Source: Streptomyces huasconensis
GTDB lineage: Bacteria; Actinomycetota; Actinomycetes; Streptomycetales; Streptomycetaceae
Reading direction: 5' to 3'
Length of the DNA stretch: 54,765 nt
NCBI GenBank assembly: GCA_004010275.1
Contig: RBWT01000030.1
Location: 1-54,765, forward strand
The notes beneath the pieces are model-generated. The model was not told the origin of the DNA and did not search any database. It worked only from the letters and a program-made list of their open reading frames with translations. Below are positions 39,652-48,247 of the stretch, one piece after another (position 1 is the stretch's first letter; each line of letters starts with the position of its first letter). The position numbers and the translations under genes are program-made.

Positions 39652-39948
39652 GTGCCCGCTGCCGCACTGACGACGAAGCGTGTTTCCCGACCCGTACTGC
39701 TCGACCTGCCGTACGCACCACTGGAGAAGAAGGCGCTCCCCGCCGGACGCCCCCGCGAGTGGTACGTCAACCACAACCGCCGCCTGAAGGCCATGCGCCT
39801 GGCGATCGCCCTGCTCGACTCGGGCGTTCATCTGCCGAACCAGGCGAAGAACACCACGATTAGGAGCATGGCCGAGGAGGTCGGCATCCACCCGCCCTCC
39901 GACATCACCTGCCACATGGTGCGCGCGCTGATGCGCTACAGCCGCTGA
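39652..39948 (+). CDS. Conserved small protein of Streptomyces, unknown function
   Basis: 98 residues. The start is chosen as GTG 39652 because AGGAGG (39640-39645) directly touches the in-frame ATG at 39646, too close for initiation, but is 6 bp from this GTG. The protein is basic in the middle (LPAGRPREWYVNHNRRLKAM) and has a helical C-terminus (KNTTIRSMAEEVGIHPPSDI). It has no membrane segment and no recognised domain. A regulatory or nucleic-acid-binding role is possible but not supported directly. Confidence 0.75.
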   Translation: MPAAALTTKRVSRPVLLDLPYAPLEKKALPAGRPREWYVNHNRRLKAMRLAIALLDSGVHLPNQAKNTTIRSMAEEVGIHPPSDITCHMVRALMRYSR

Positions 39949-40085
39949 CCGGTCACGTCAAGGCCGTCGGCCGGATGTGCTGTGGCCGGTGAGCAAGTCA
40001 TGGGCCCGTGGCGGGAGTTGACCGCCGCGGGCCCGTTCGGCGTGGCCCCGTGCGCTCATGTGTGCGATGGGACATGCTGGGCCCC

Positions 40086-41107
40086 ATGACCCAGCCGGAA
40101 CCCGTCGGCGAACTGCCGCTCCTGACGACTGCCGAACTCCCGGACGGCGTCCGTGTTCCGGTGCGCGCCCTGCGCGGCGCCCGCGCCGAACGCTTCCTGC
40201 CGTCGGCTCGGGACCGGCGCCCGGGCCGCCCCCGGCCCCCGCGGTGCTCATCCTCCCGGCGATGGGCACCCCCGCCCGCTTCTACCGCCGCTTCGCCCGC
40301 CACCTGCACGGCGAGGGCCTCGCCGTGCTCACGCCGACCTGCGCGGCCAGGGCGAGGCGACACCGCGCGCCACCGGCCGCGGCGCGCGTGACCACGGCTA
40401 CCGCGTGCGCGATCACGGCTATCGCGTGCGCGATCACGGCTACCGCACGCACGACCACGGCTACCGCACGCTCGTCGAGGAGGACCTGCCCGCCGTCCTC
40501 AGGGCCGTCCGCGCCGAGCTGGGCCCCGAGCCGCCCCTGTACCTCCTCGGCCACAGCCTGGGCGGCCAACTCTCCCTGCTGTACGCGGCGTTGGGTGCCG
40601 GTCCGGCCGTCGACGGCGTCGCGCTCATCGCCTCCGGCTCCGTCTGGTTCCGCGCGTACGGCCCGCTGCGCGCCCCCCGGTCTCCTCCTCGGCCAGGTGC
40701 TGATCGCCGCGACCGCGACCGCGCTCGGCCGCTGGCCCGGCGCCCGCCTCGCCTTCGGCGCAACCAGCCCAAGGGCGTCATGCGGGACTGGGCCCACCAG
40801 GGGCTCACCGGCCGCTACGCCGCCAAGGGCGCCACGCGCGACTACGAAGCGGCCCTGGCCGCCCTGGAGCTGCCCGTCCTCGCGGTCTCCGTCGAGCACG
40901 ACACCCTCGCCCCCGCCACCGCCCTCGACCACCTGCTCGGCAAGGTCCCCCGGGCCCGCCTCACCAGGCGCCACCACACGCGCCGAGGTGGGCGCACGCC
41001 TCGACCACTTCGCCTGGACCAGGGCGAGCGGGCCGCTCGCCAAGCAGGTGGCGGCGTGGGCGACGGCCGAGGGGCGCCCGGAGCGGGGCCGGGCGGCCCG
41101 CGGCTAG
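40086..41107 (+). CDS. Alpha/beta hydrolase with internal heptapeptide expansion (frameshifted)
   Basis: About 335 residues. The nucleophile elbow is [10 protein letters not shown], the strand before it is [20 protein letters not shown], and the later acid/His region is [14 protein letters not shown] and [11 protein letters not shown]. Four tandem RDHGYRV-type heptapeptides (40387-40470) lie between strand beta-2 and the next helix; most of these are probably extra copies. Frame breaks occur near 40208, 40335, 40680, 40760 and 40977. Its stop shares CTAG with the convergent HAD gene. Confidence 0.76.
40387..40470. repeat. Four tandem 21-bp repeats inside a coding region
   Basis: Units at 40387-40407, 40408-40428, 40429-40449 and 40450-40470, each encoding [28 protein letters not shown]. 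Units are almost identical in DNA (GAYCACGGCTAYCGC core), keep the frame, and look recent. Confidence 0.9.
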
Positions 41108-42239
41108 CGGATCTGCTCGGGGGTGACCGTCAGCCACCGCTTGTCGGCGGTCACCTTCTGGCCCAGTTCGCGCTGCCGCTCGGCGTTCTTCCGCTTCATC
41201 CCGTCGAGCTGCTTCATGTACGCGTCCTTGCGGTTGACCCAGACCCGTACCCCGCCGTGCTCCACGTCCGCCGAGTGGAACAGCATCGGACCGTCGCTGA
41301 CCGGGGTGTCACCGGCGACGAGGATCGGCTTCTTCCACTCGTCGATGTACGTGTTGATCGCCGCGGGCTTGCCCTCGTACCAGGTCAGCGGCGCCCACAG
41401 GTGCGGCGTCAGCTCCCGCCCGGCGAGCTTTGCGCGGTCCTTCTCGCCGAAACGGCCCTCGGCGATCTCCTTGCGGGAGCTGGTGACCTCGCCGGTCTCG
41501 CGGTCCTTCAGCTGCATCGACACCCCGATGACGTTCCGCGGCCGCACGCCGTAGCCGTACTTCGGGTCGGCGAGGACCATGCGCACCAGGTCCTCACTGG
41601 CCGCGCTGACCACGTACACCTCGATGCCGTGCGCCCGCAGCGTCTTGTAGAGCTGCCGCATGCCGTTCGACAGCTCGGGCGGCTTCACCTCGGTCCTGGT
41701 GACCTTCCCGTCCTCGTAGTACTCCGCGGGGATCGGCTTCTTGTACGCCAGCAGCTCGTCGACGTACCCCTTCAGCTCCTTCAGCGTGAACCCGGAGAAG
41801 ATCTGCGCGGCCCACGGATAGCAGACCTGGTCGTCCACCTCGCACAGCCGGTTGTAGTAGCTGTAGAGGCTCTCCTTGTGCGTGGCCGTGTCCTTGAACG
41901 GGATGACCTTCAGGGAGGGGTCCATGGTCGTGCGGGTCAGCACGCCCTTCATCTCCAGGAAGGGCAGCAGCGACTCCTCCAGGTCGTTGCGGTACGAGGT
42001 GTTGTCCGCGTCGAAGACGGCGTACGCGCCCTTGTGGTCGTTGGCGGCGATGACCTTGCCGAGCTTCTTCGCGACCGGCTTCGGCCAGTGCGACAGCTCG
42101 CGGGCGGTGGCGGCCGAGCCGTCCGCCGCCGTCGCCTCGCCCGCGGGCCACAGCGCCGCCGCCCGCGAGGACGGCGTCCACGAGCGCCCCCGCGCCACCG
42201 ACGATGAAGGCCCGCCTGTTCTTGGCTCGTAGTGCCATG
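41104..42239 (-). CDS. Secreted HAD-superfamily phosphatase-like protein (one frameshift)
   Basis: About 378 residues. A signal peptide at the N-terminus ([20 protein letters not shown]) is split by a base change near 42170. HAD motif I is [14 protein letters not shown], motif [14 protein letters not shown], and motif [19 protein letters not shown] long cap-like insert lies between I and II. It is likely an extracellular phosphatase that acts on phosphate monoesters. The stop overlaps that of the convergent hydrolase. Confidence 0.8.
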
Positions 42240-42411
42240 TTTCCCGTGTCCCGCCGTTCCTGAGTGCGATGTGCGGCCCCGTCCGGAGCGGCGCGCCATG
42301 CTATGGGCGATGCCACGCGATTCCCATGATCGAAGTCACCGGGCGGGGAGGGCATGGGGCGGGTGGTGAGGGGTAGCGGAGAGGGGCCCGCGTCGCCGGG
42401 GGCGCACCGGG

Positions 42412-42504
42412 CGGTCGCGAGGTGGGCGGGCCGCGCATCGGACGGCCGAGAGGTGGGCGGGCCGCGCATCGGACGGTCGCGAGGGGAGCGGGCCGCGCAT
42501 ACTG
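42412..42504. repeat. Three tandem 31-bp repeats upstream of an AraC gene
   Basis: Units at 42412-42442, 42443-42473 and 42474-42504, with a shared GGCGGGCCGCGCATCGGACGG-like core (20 bases or less identical per block); the third is most diverged. The last unit ends 6 bp before ATG 42511. The 31-bp period is about three DNA turns, suitable for cooperative binding on one face. Confidence 0.8.
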
Positions 42505-42510
42505 GGACGC

Positions 42511-43372
42511 ATGGGCTCCCGTGAGTTCGTGCGGGCCATTCCCCGGCTCGACGGCATGGTCGTCTCCGCGGTCGGCTACCGCACCGCGGGCCAGCGGCCC
42601 GCCCTGCACCGCGGCCTCCCCTCGCCGTACCTGACGGTGATCTTCTCGCTGGACGGGGCCATCGCCACCGGCGGCACGCCCGCCCAGGCGACCGGCGCCG
42701 ACGCGGTCCGCACCGACATCATCGTGGGCGGCCTGCACCAGAGCCCCGCCTACGTCCGCCAGCCCGAGCACGAGGCAGGCATCCAGCTCGCCGTGCACCC
42801 GCTGGCCGCCCGCGCGCTCCTCGGCCTGCCGCCGCCGAACAGGCCGGACAGCTCGTCACCGCGGGCACCGACGTCTTCGGCGCCCGCGCCGCCGAGGTCC
42901 GGGAGCGGCTGTGCGCCCTGGACACCTGGGAGGACCGCTTCGCCACCCTCGCCGCCTACCTGCGGCAGCGCGCGGACCGGCCCGCCGGAGCGGTGCGCCC
43001 CGAGGTCGCCGAGGCCTGGGCCTGGCTCGCCCGGCACCGCGGCGCCGGCACCCTCGGCGGCCTGTCCCGGCACGTCGCCCTCAGCGAGCGCCGCCTGACC
43101 GCCCTCTTCCGCGCCGAGACCGGGCTGAGCCCCAAGCAGGCCGCGCGCCTGATGCGCTTCCAGCACGCCAAGGCGCCGTGACCCGCGCCGTCGCGGCGGG
43201 CGGCCCGCCCGACCTCGCCCGGGTCGCCGCCGACACGGGCTACTACGACCACTCCCACCTCGTACGGGACTTCCGGCAGTACACGGGGGCGAGCCCCACC
43301 GGCTGGCTGGCCGAGGAGTGCCGGAATATCCAAGCCGGGGCACACGGCGACGGCGAAGAGTGGAAGCCATGA
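42511..43372 (+). CDS. AraC-family transcriptional regulator (frameshifted)
   Basis: About 288 residues. N-terminal cupin-like sensor (PYLTVIFSLDGAIATGGTPA) and C-terminal double helix-turn-helix (GGLSRHVALSERRLTALFRA; VAADTGYYDHSHLVRDFRQY, then TGASPTGWLAEE). Breaks near 42838 and 43178 are one base each. Its TGA overlaps the ATG of the VOC gene (ATGA at 43369-43372), so the two are coupled. The 31-bp repeats just upstream may be its own binding sites. Confidence 0.83.
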
Positions 43373-43847
43373 ACACCACACCTGACACCACCGACACCAC
43401 TGACGCCATGTCCGAGGCCCCGCGGCACGAGCCGCTCACCGCCCCCGCCCCCACGATCTGGCCGGCCCTCCAGGCACAGGACGCCCCCGCCCTCATCGAC
43501 TTCCTCGTCGACACCGTCGGCTTCCTGCGTACGGCCGTCTACGAGGACGGCGGCCGGATCGCCCACGCCCAGCTCGACTGGCCCGAGGGAGGCGGCGTCA
43601 TGCTCGGCTCGTACGACCTGCAAAACGCCACCGCCGCCTGCGGGAAGCCCGGCACCGCCGCGCCTACGTCGTCACCGACCGGGTGGACGACCTGTACGAG
43701 TGCCTCCGCGCGGCCGGCGTGAAGATCACCACGGAGATCGAGGACAAGCCGTACGGCAGTCGCGAGTTCGGCATCCAGGACCCGGAGGGAAACCGCTGGT
43801 CCTTCGGCACCTACCGGGGGGAACCCAGGCCGGGGCAGGGCCGGTGA
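43369..43847 (+). CDS. VOC family protein, coupled to AraC (one frameshift)
   Basis: About 160 residues. First module WPALQAQDAPALIDFLVDTV, second YGSREFGIQDPEGNRWSFGT with the terminal metal-binding Glu/Asp. The frame breaks near 43658 (GTAAP to RAYVVTDRVDDLYEC). It overlaps the AraC stop. It may be a detoxifying or binding protein induced by AraC. Confidence 0.82.
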
Positions 43848-43887
43848 GGGCGCGTGATAACTTGCGCAAGCCAGTCAAACCCACACC

Positions 43888-44027
43888 TGGGCCAGGGAAT
43901 CCGGTGCGAATCCGGAACTGACGCGCAGCGGTGAGGGGGACGGGCGGGGCCACGGCCACTGGGCGTCTTCGGACGTCTGGGAAGGCGCCCCGCCCGGCCG
44001 ATCCCGAGTCCGAAGACCTGCTGGCGC
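43888..44027 (+). promoter_or_regulatory. Cobalamin riboswitch
   Basis: Cobalamin-riboswitch sequence: AGGGAATCCGGTGCGAATCC, then ACTGACGCGCAGCGGTGAGG, a variable stem, GGCCACTGGG and GGGAAGGCG, and the late GAGTCCGAAGACCTGCTGGC (from about 44005). It lies 80 bp upstream of the ABC transporter operon and should lower its expression when adenosylcobalamin is plentiful. Confidence 0.9.
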
Positions 44028-44105
44028 CTCCGCTCGCACACCGGGCGGCGGAGGTCGTGACGCAGACCAGGCTCCGCGTATGAGCCGTGACACCCAAGGG
44101 ATCGC

Positions 44106-45134
44106 GTGTCCTCGACAGCCCGTATGTCCGCCGCCCTCTGTACCGCACTGCTCGCGCTCACCGCGTGCGGGGGCGGCGCCGCGCAGAAGTCCGAGGGCAA
44201 GAGCGCCGACGGCTACCCCGTCACGGTCGCCTCCTGCGGCAAGGAGGCCACGGTCCAGGCCCCGCCGCAGCGCGCCGTCTCCCTCGACCAGGGCTCCACG
44301 GAGATCCTGCTCTCCCTCGGTCTCGCCGACCGCATGGCGGGCACCGGCACCTGGACCGACCCGGTCCTGAAGAACCTGGAGAAGGAGAACGCCAAGGTCG
44401 AGCGGCTCGCCGACCGCTACCCCTCCCTGGAGAAGGTCCTCTCCAAGGAACCCGACTTCGTCAGCGCCTCCTTCCTCTACACCGTCGGCAAGGGCGGCGT
44501 CGCCGACCGCACGAAGTTCACGGAACTCGGCGTGCCCGTCTACGTCTCGCCCACCGACTGCGCGGGCAAGGACAACGACGGCGGCGGCGACGGCAAACGC
44601 GTCAAGACCCTCACCATGGACACCGTCTACGGCGAAGTACGCGACCTCGCCAAGGTGTTCGGCGTCGAGAAGCGCGGCGAGAAGCTGATCGCGGACCTGA
44701 AGAGCCGCGTCACGCAGGCCACGAAGGACATCAAGGCCTCCGACGCGACGCTCCTGTACTGGTTCGCCAACTCCGACGCCCCGTACATGGCGGGCTGCTG
44801 CGGCGGCCCCGGCATCATCACCCGCGAGCTCGGCGCGAAGAACGTCTTCGACGACACCCGCGAGGAGTGGCCCCAGATCAACTGGGAGACCGTCGCCGAC
44901 CGCGACCCCGACGTCCTCGTCATCGGCGACCTCACCCGCAAGTCGCAGTCCGCGGAGAGCGCCAAGGCGAAGATCAAGTTCCTGGAGTCCAACCCGGCGA
45001 CCAAGAACCTCACCGCCGTGAAGAAGAAGCGCTACGTCCTCCTCAGCGGCCAGGCCATGAACCCCACGATCCGCACGGTCGACGGCATCGAACAAGTGGC
45101 CGCCGGGCTGCGGAAGTTCGGACTGGCGAAGTGA
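44106..45134 (+). CDS. Cobalamin-type ABC transporter substrate-binding lipoprotein (BtuF-like)
   Basis: 342 residues with an intact frame. The signal peptide MSSTARMSAALCTALLALTAC is a lipoprotein signal with lipobox ALTAC. The mature Peripla_BP_2 fold has QRAVSLDQGSTEILLSLGLA and the two-lobed architecture typical of iron-siderophore and B12 binders. GTG 44106 has AAGGGA 5 bp upstream; ATG 44124 is an alternative. The riboswitch directly upstream assigns it to vitamin B12 or cobinamide uptake. Its TGA overlaps the permease start. Confidence 0.85.
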   Translation: MSSTARMSAALCTALLALTACGGGAAQKSEGKSADGYPVTVASCGKEATVQAPPQRAVSLDQGSTEILLSLGLADRMAGTGTWTDPVLKNLEKENAKVERLADRYPSLEKVLSKEPDFVSASFLYTVGKGGVADRTKFTELGVPVYVSPTDCAGKDNDGGGDGKRVKTLTMDTVYGEVRDLAKVFGVEKRGEKLIADLKSRVTQATKDIKASDATLLYWFANSDAPYMAGCCGGPGIITRELGAKNVFDDTREEWPQINWETVADRDPDVLVIGDLTRKSQSAESAKAKIKFLESNPATKNLTAVKKKRYVLLSGQAMNPTIRTVDGIEQVAAGLRKFGLAK

Positions 45135-46162
45135 GCCCGGCCGCCCCCGCCGCCCGGCAGGGGCTGCTGTGGCTGGCCGGCGGCGCCGCGCTCGTCCTCT
45201 CGATGGCGGTCGCCGTCACCATCGACCCCGCCGACATCTCCGTCCCCGACGTCTTCTCGGCCCTCGCCGCACACCTCGGCTGGGGCGAGGCAGGGCTGAC
45301 CCCCCTCCGGGACGGCATCGTCTGGAACCTGCGGCTGCCCCGCACCCTGCTCGCCGCGTCTGCGGCGCGGGCCTCGCGGTCTGCGGCGCCGTCATGCAGT
45401 CCCTGCTCCGCAACCCCCTCGCCGACCCCTTCGTCCTCGGGGTGTCCTCCGGGGCGTCGACCGGGGCGGTCGCGGTCGTCGTCCTCGGCGTCGGCGGGGG
45501 AGCGCTGTCGATCTCGGCGGGCGCCTTCGTGGGTGCGCTCTGCTCCTTCGCGCTCGTCCTCCTGCTGAGCCACACACTCGGCGGCACGACGGACCGCGTC
45601 GTCCTGTCGGGCGTCGCCGCGATGCAGCTCTTCTCCGCGCTGACGTCGTTCGTCATCCTCACCGCGGGCGACGCGGAGACCACCCGCGGCGTCCTGTTCT
45701 GGCTGCTCGGCTCGCTCAGCGGGGCGGGCTGGACGGACGTATGGCTGTGCGCGGCCGTCCTCGCCGCGGTCCTGCTCGTCTGCCTCGGTCACGCCCGTAC
45801 GCTCGACGCCTTCGCGTTCGGCCAGGAGGCGGCGGCGACACTGGGCGTACGGGTGGCCCGCACCCGCCTCGTCCTGCCGCTGCGCGACGGCGCTGCTGAC
45901 CGCCGTCCTGGTCAGCTCGGCCGGCGCCATCGGCTTCGTCGGCCTGGTCCTGCCGCACGCGGCCCGCGCCTTCACCGGCTCGGGTCACGCACGGCTGCTC
46001 CCGGTCGCGGCGCTGGCCGGCGCGGTGTTCCTGGTCTGGGTGGACACCCTGGCCCGCACGGCCCTGGACCCGCAGGAGGTCCCGGTGGGCGTCGTGACGT
46101 CACTCATCGGCGTACCGGCGTTCGTGGTGGTGCTGTACCGGACGCGGGGGGCGACGACATGA
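45131..46162 (+). CDS. FecCD-family ABC permease (BtuC-like) (frameshifted)
   Basis: About 343 residues from GTG 45131, overlapping the preceding stop. FecCD signatures are VWNLRLPRTL, SLLRNPLADPFVLGVSSGAS and SSAGAIGFVGLVLPHAAR, with about ten membrane helices. Breaks near 45358 and 45890 are one base each. The end overlaps the ATPase start (ATGA at 46159-46162). Confidence 0.87.
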
Positions 46163-47002
46163 CGTACGGAACCACGGCTGCGGCCGAGGCGGGTCTGCGC
46201 GCCGACCGGGTCACCCGGGCGGCCGGCGGCCGGCTCATCGTCGACGGGGTCAGCCTCGCCCCGCCACCCGGCGCCACCGTGGGCCTCCTCGGGCCCAACG
46301 GCTCCGGCAAGTCCACACTCCTGCGCATCCTGGCGGGCGTCCTGGCCCCCGCCTCCGGGGTGGTCACCCTGGACGGCCACCCGCTCCCCGGCATCCCGCG
46401 CCGCACGGTGGCGCGCCGCATCGCGGTGGTGGAGCAACACGCCACCACCCAGACCGAGTTGACCTGTACGAGACGTCGTACGGCTCGGCCGCACCCCGCA
46501 CCGCCGCGCCTGGTCGGCCCCCACGCCCCACGACGAGCAGGCGGTACGCGAGGCCTTGGCCCGCACCGGCCTCACCGAACGCGCCGCCCAGTCCTGGCAC
46601 ACCCTCTCCGGCGGCGAACGCCAGCGCGTCCAGATAGCCCGCGCCCTGGCCCAGGAACCCCGCGAACTCCTCCTGGACGAACCCACCAACCACCTCGACA
46701 TCCAGCACCAGCTGGACCTGCTCTCCCTGGTCGCCGACCTCCCCGTCACCAGCGTGATCGCCCTGCACGACCTCAACCTGGCGGCGATGTTCTGCGACCA
46801 CGTACTGATCCTCAAGGAGGGCACGGCGTACGCGGCGGGCACGCCCGCGGAGGTGATCACGGAGGAACTGATCGCCGAGGTCTACGGCGTCCGCGCGGTG
46901 GTCACCCCGGGCGACCCCACCCAGGCCGACGGCCCGCCGACCCCGTCGGTGCGCTTCCTGCGCAGCTCGGCGGCGGCCCGGCGACGGCCGCTCGCCCCTT
47001 GA
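46159..47002 (+). CDS. ABC transporter ATPase (BtuD-like) (one frameshift)
   Basis: About 280 residues. Walker A GPNGSGKST, signature LSGGERQRV and Walker B ELLLDEPTNHLD are all present, followed by the H-loop in SVIALHDLN. The frame breaks near 46466, where one extra T follows GTTGACC. This completes the binding protein-permease-ATPase operon under the riboswitch. Confidence 0.88.
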
Positions 47003-47034
47003 GGCCGGAACCACGAGAAAGGACGTCCACCACG

Positions 47035-47829
47035 ATGCCGACACCACCGTCCCCGAAGCAGACGGTGATCGCCCACGTGAGCGACACCCACATAGACACG
47101 CGCGAGGAGGACGCCGGCCGCAGCGTCGCCCGCACCCGCGCGGTGATGGAGTACCTGAACACCCTCCCGTACGACCTGGACGCGGTCATCGTCACGGGCG
47201 ACATCACCGACCACGGCACACCGGAGGAGTACGAGGCGGCCCGCGAGCTCCTGACGACCCGCCACCCCCTCCTGACCTGCCCCGGCAACCACGACGACCG
47301 CGCGGCGTTCCGCCAGCACCTGCTGGGCGAGCCGCCGACGACCTCCCCGATCAACCAGTCGTACACCACGGACAACTTCACCCTCGCCCTCTGCGACACC
47401 TCGGTCCCCGGCAGCCCCCACGGCACACTGACGGACGAGACCCTGACGTGGCTGACGGACACCCTGGCGAAGCTCCCGGCGGACGTACCGGCACTGATCG
47501 CCTTCCACCACCCACCGGTCACCCTGCACACGCCGTACGTCGACGAGATCCGCCAGTTCGACGAGGCCCGCCTGGCCGCCCTGACGACCCGCCACCCCAA
47601 CATCACGGCATTCCTGGCGGGCCACGCCCACACCCCCGCGGCCACAACCTTCGCGAACCGCCCACTCCTGGTGGCCCCCGGCGTGACCACGACCCTCCGC
47701 CTCCCCTGGGAACCCCAGACGGACGCGGCCCATCACGTACACAGGGACTTGCCGCCGTCAGTCGCCTTTCATGTCCTGGACGACACGGGGCGGTTGACGA
47801 CTCATTATCGGGTGGTGCCGCTCGGCTGA
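47035..47829 (+). CDS. Calcineurin-like metallophosphoesterase
   Basis: 264 residues, intact. Metal-binding motifs are DTHID (residues about 17-21), GDITDHG, GNHDD, AFHHPP and GHAHTP, the complete phosphoesterase set. It starts 32 bp after the ATPase and is probably in the riboswitch operon. It resembles cyclic-nucleotide (CpdA/Rv0805-like) phosphodiesterases, but the substrate here is unproven. The coupling to B12 uptake is unexplained. Confidence 0.85.
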   Translation: MPTPPSPKQTVIAHVSDTHIDTREEDAGRSVARTRAVMEYLNTLPYDLDAVIVTGDITDHGTPEEYEAARELLTTRHPLLTCPGNHDDRAAFRQHLLGEPPTTSPINQSYTTDNFTLALCDTSVPGSPHGTLTDETLTWLTDTLAKLPADVPALIAFHHPPVTLHTPYVDEIRQFDEARLAALTTRHPNITAFLAGHAHTPAATTFANRPLLVAPGVTTTLRLPWEPQTDAAHHVHRDLPPSVAFHVLDDTGRLTTHYRVVPLG

Positions 47830-47920
47830 ACCCGCCCCTACAAGGCCACCCCCCGTCACTGGGGTGTCGGCCTTTCACCCAGCAGTAGACTCCTCGCCCA
47901 ACGTGAAGCGAGGGGGCAAG

Positions 47921-48247
47921 GTGGCGACGCAGTTCGTGTCGTATGCACTGGACGACGAGACGGTGGTCCGGTTCGAGGTCGAGCCGGGCGACGACTGGCA
48001 ACCCGTGTCCGCGGACGACATCGTCGGCCGTGTCCGTGACGCTGCCGGTCCTGCGGTGGATGCCGCACGCACAGTCTTGCGCAGAGTCGCCGAGCTGCAA
48101 CCGGACCAGGTTCAGGTGAAGTTCGGCCTCAAGGTGAACGGCAGCGCGAACTGGGTCGTGGCCAAGGCCGCGACGGAAGCGAACTTCGAGATCAGCTTGA
48201 CATGGGAGCCCAGCGCTGGGGCGGATGCAGTCGCGCCGCCGGCATGA
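47921..48247 (+). CDS. Trypco1-like (trypsin-co-occurring domain) small protein
   Basis: 108 residues from GTG 47921, preceded by GAGGGGGCAAG. The sequence VSYALDDETVVRFEVEPGDD and PDQVQVKFGLKVNGSANWVV resembles the CU044_2847/Trypco1 family, which is typically encoded beside trypsin-like protease-NTPase conflict proteins. It is all-beta with a central helix and has no catalytic residues. Its TGA overlaps the ATG of the next gene (ATGA at 48244-48247), so both are made together, probably as partners. The family assignment is from recognised features, not a search. Confidence 0.75.
   Translation: MATQFVSYALDDETVVRFEVEPGDDWQPVSADDIVGRVRDAAGPAVDAARTVLRRVAELQPDQVQVKFGLKVNGSANWVVAKAATEANFEISLTWEPSAGADAVAPPA

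Noticed and set aside
40387..40470. CRISPR array
   Set aside because: The repeats are contiguous with no spacers and keep the protein frame, so this is a coding minisatellite.
42412..42504. Second possible CRISPR array
   Set aside because: The 31-bp units touch each other without spacers and no cas gene is present.
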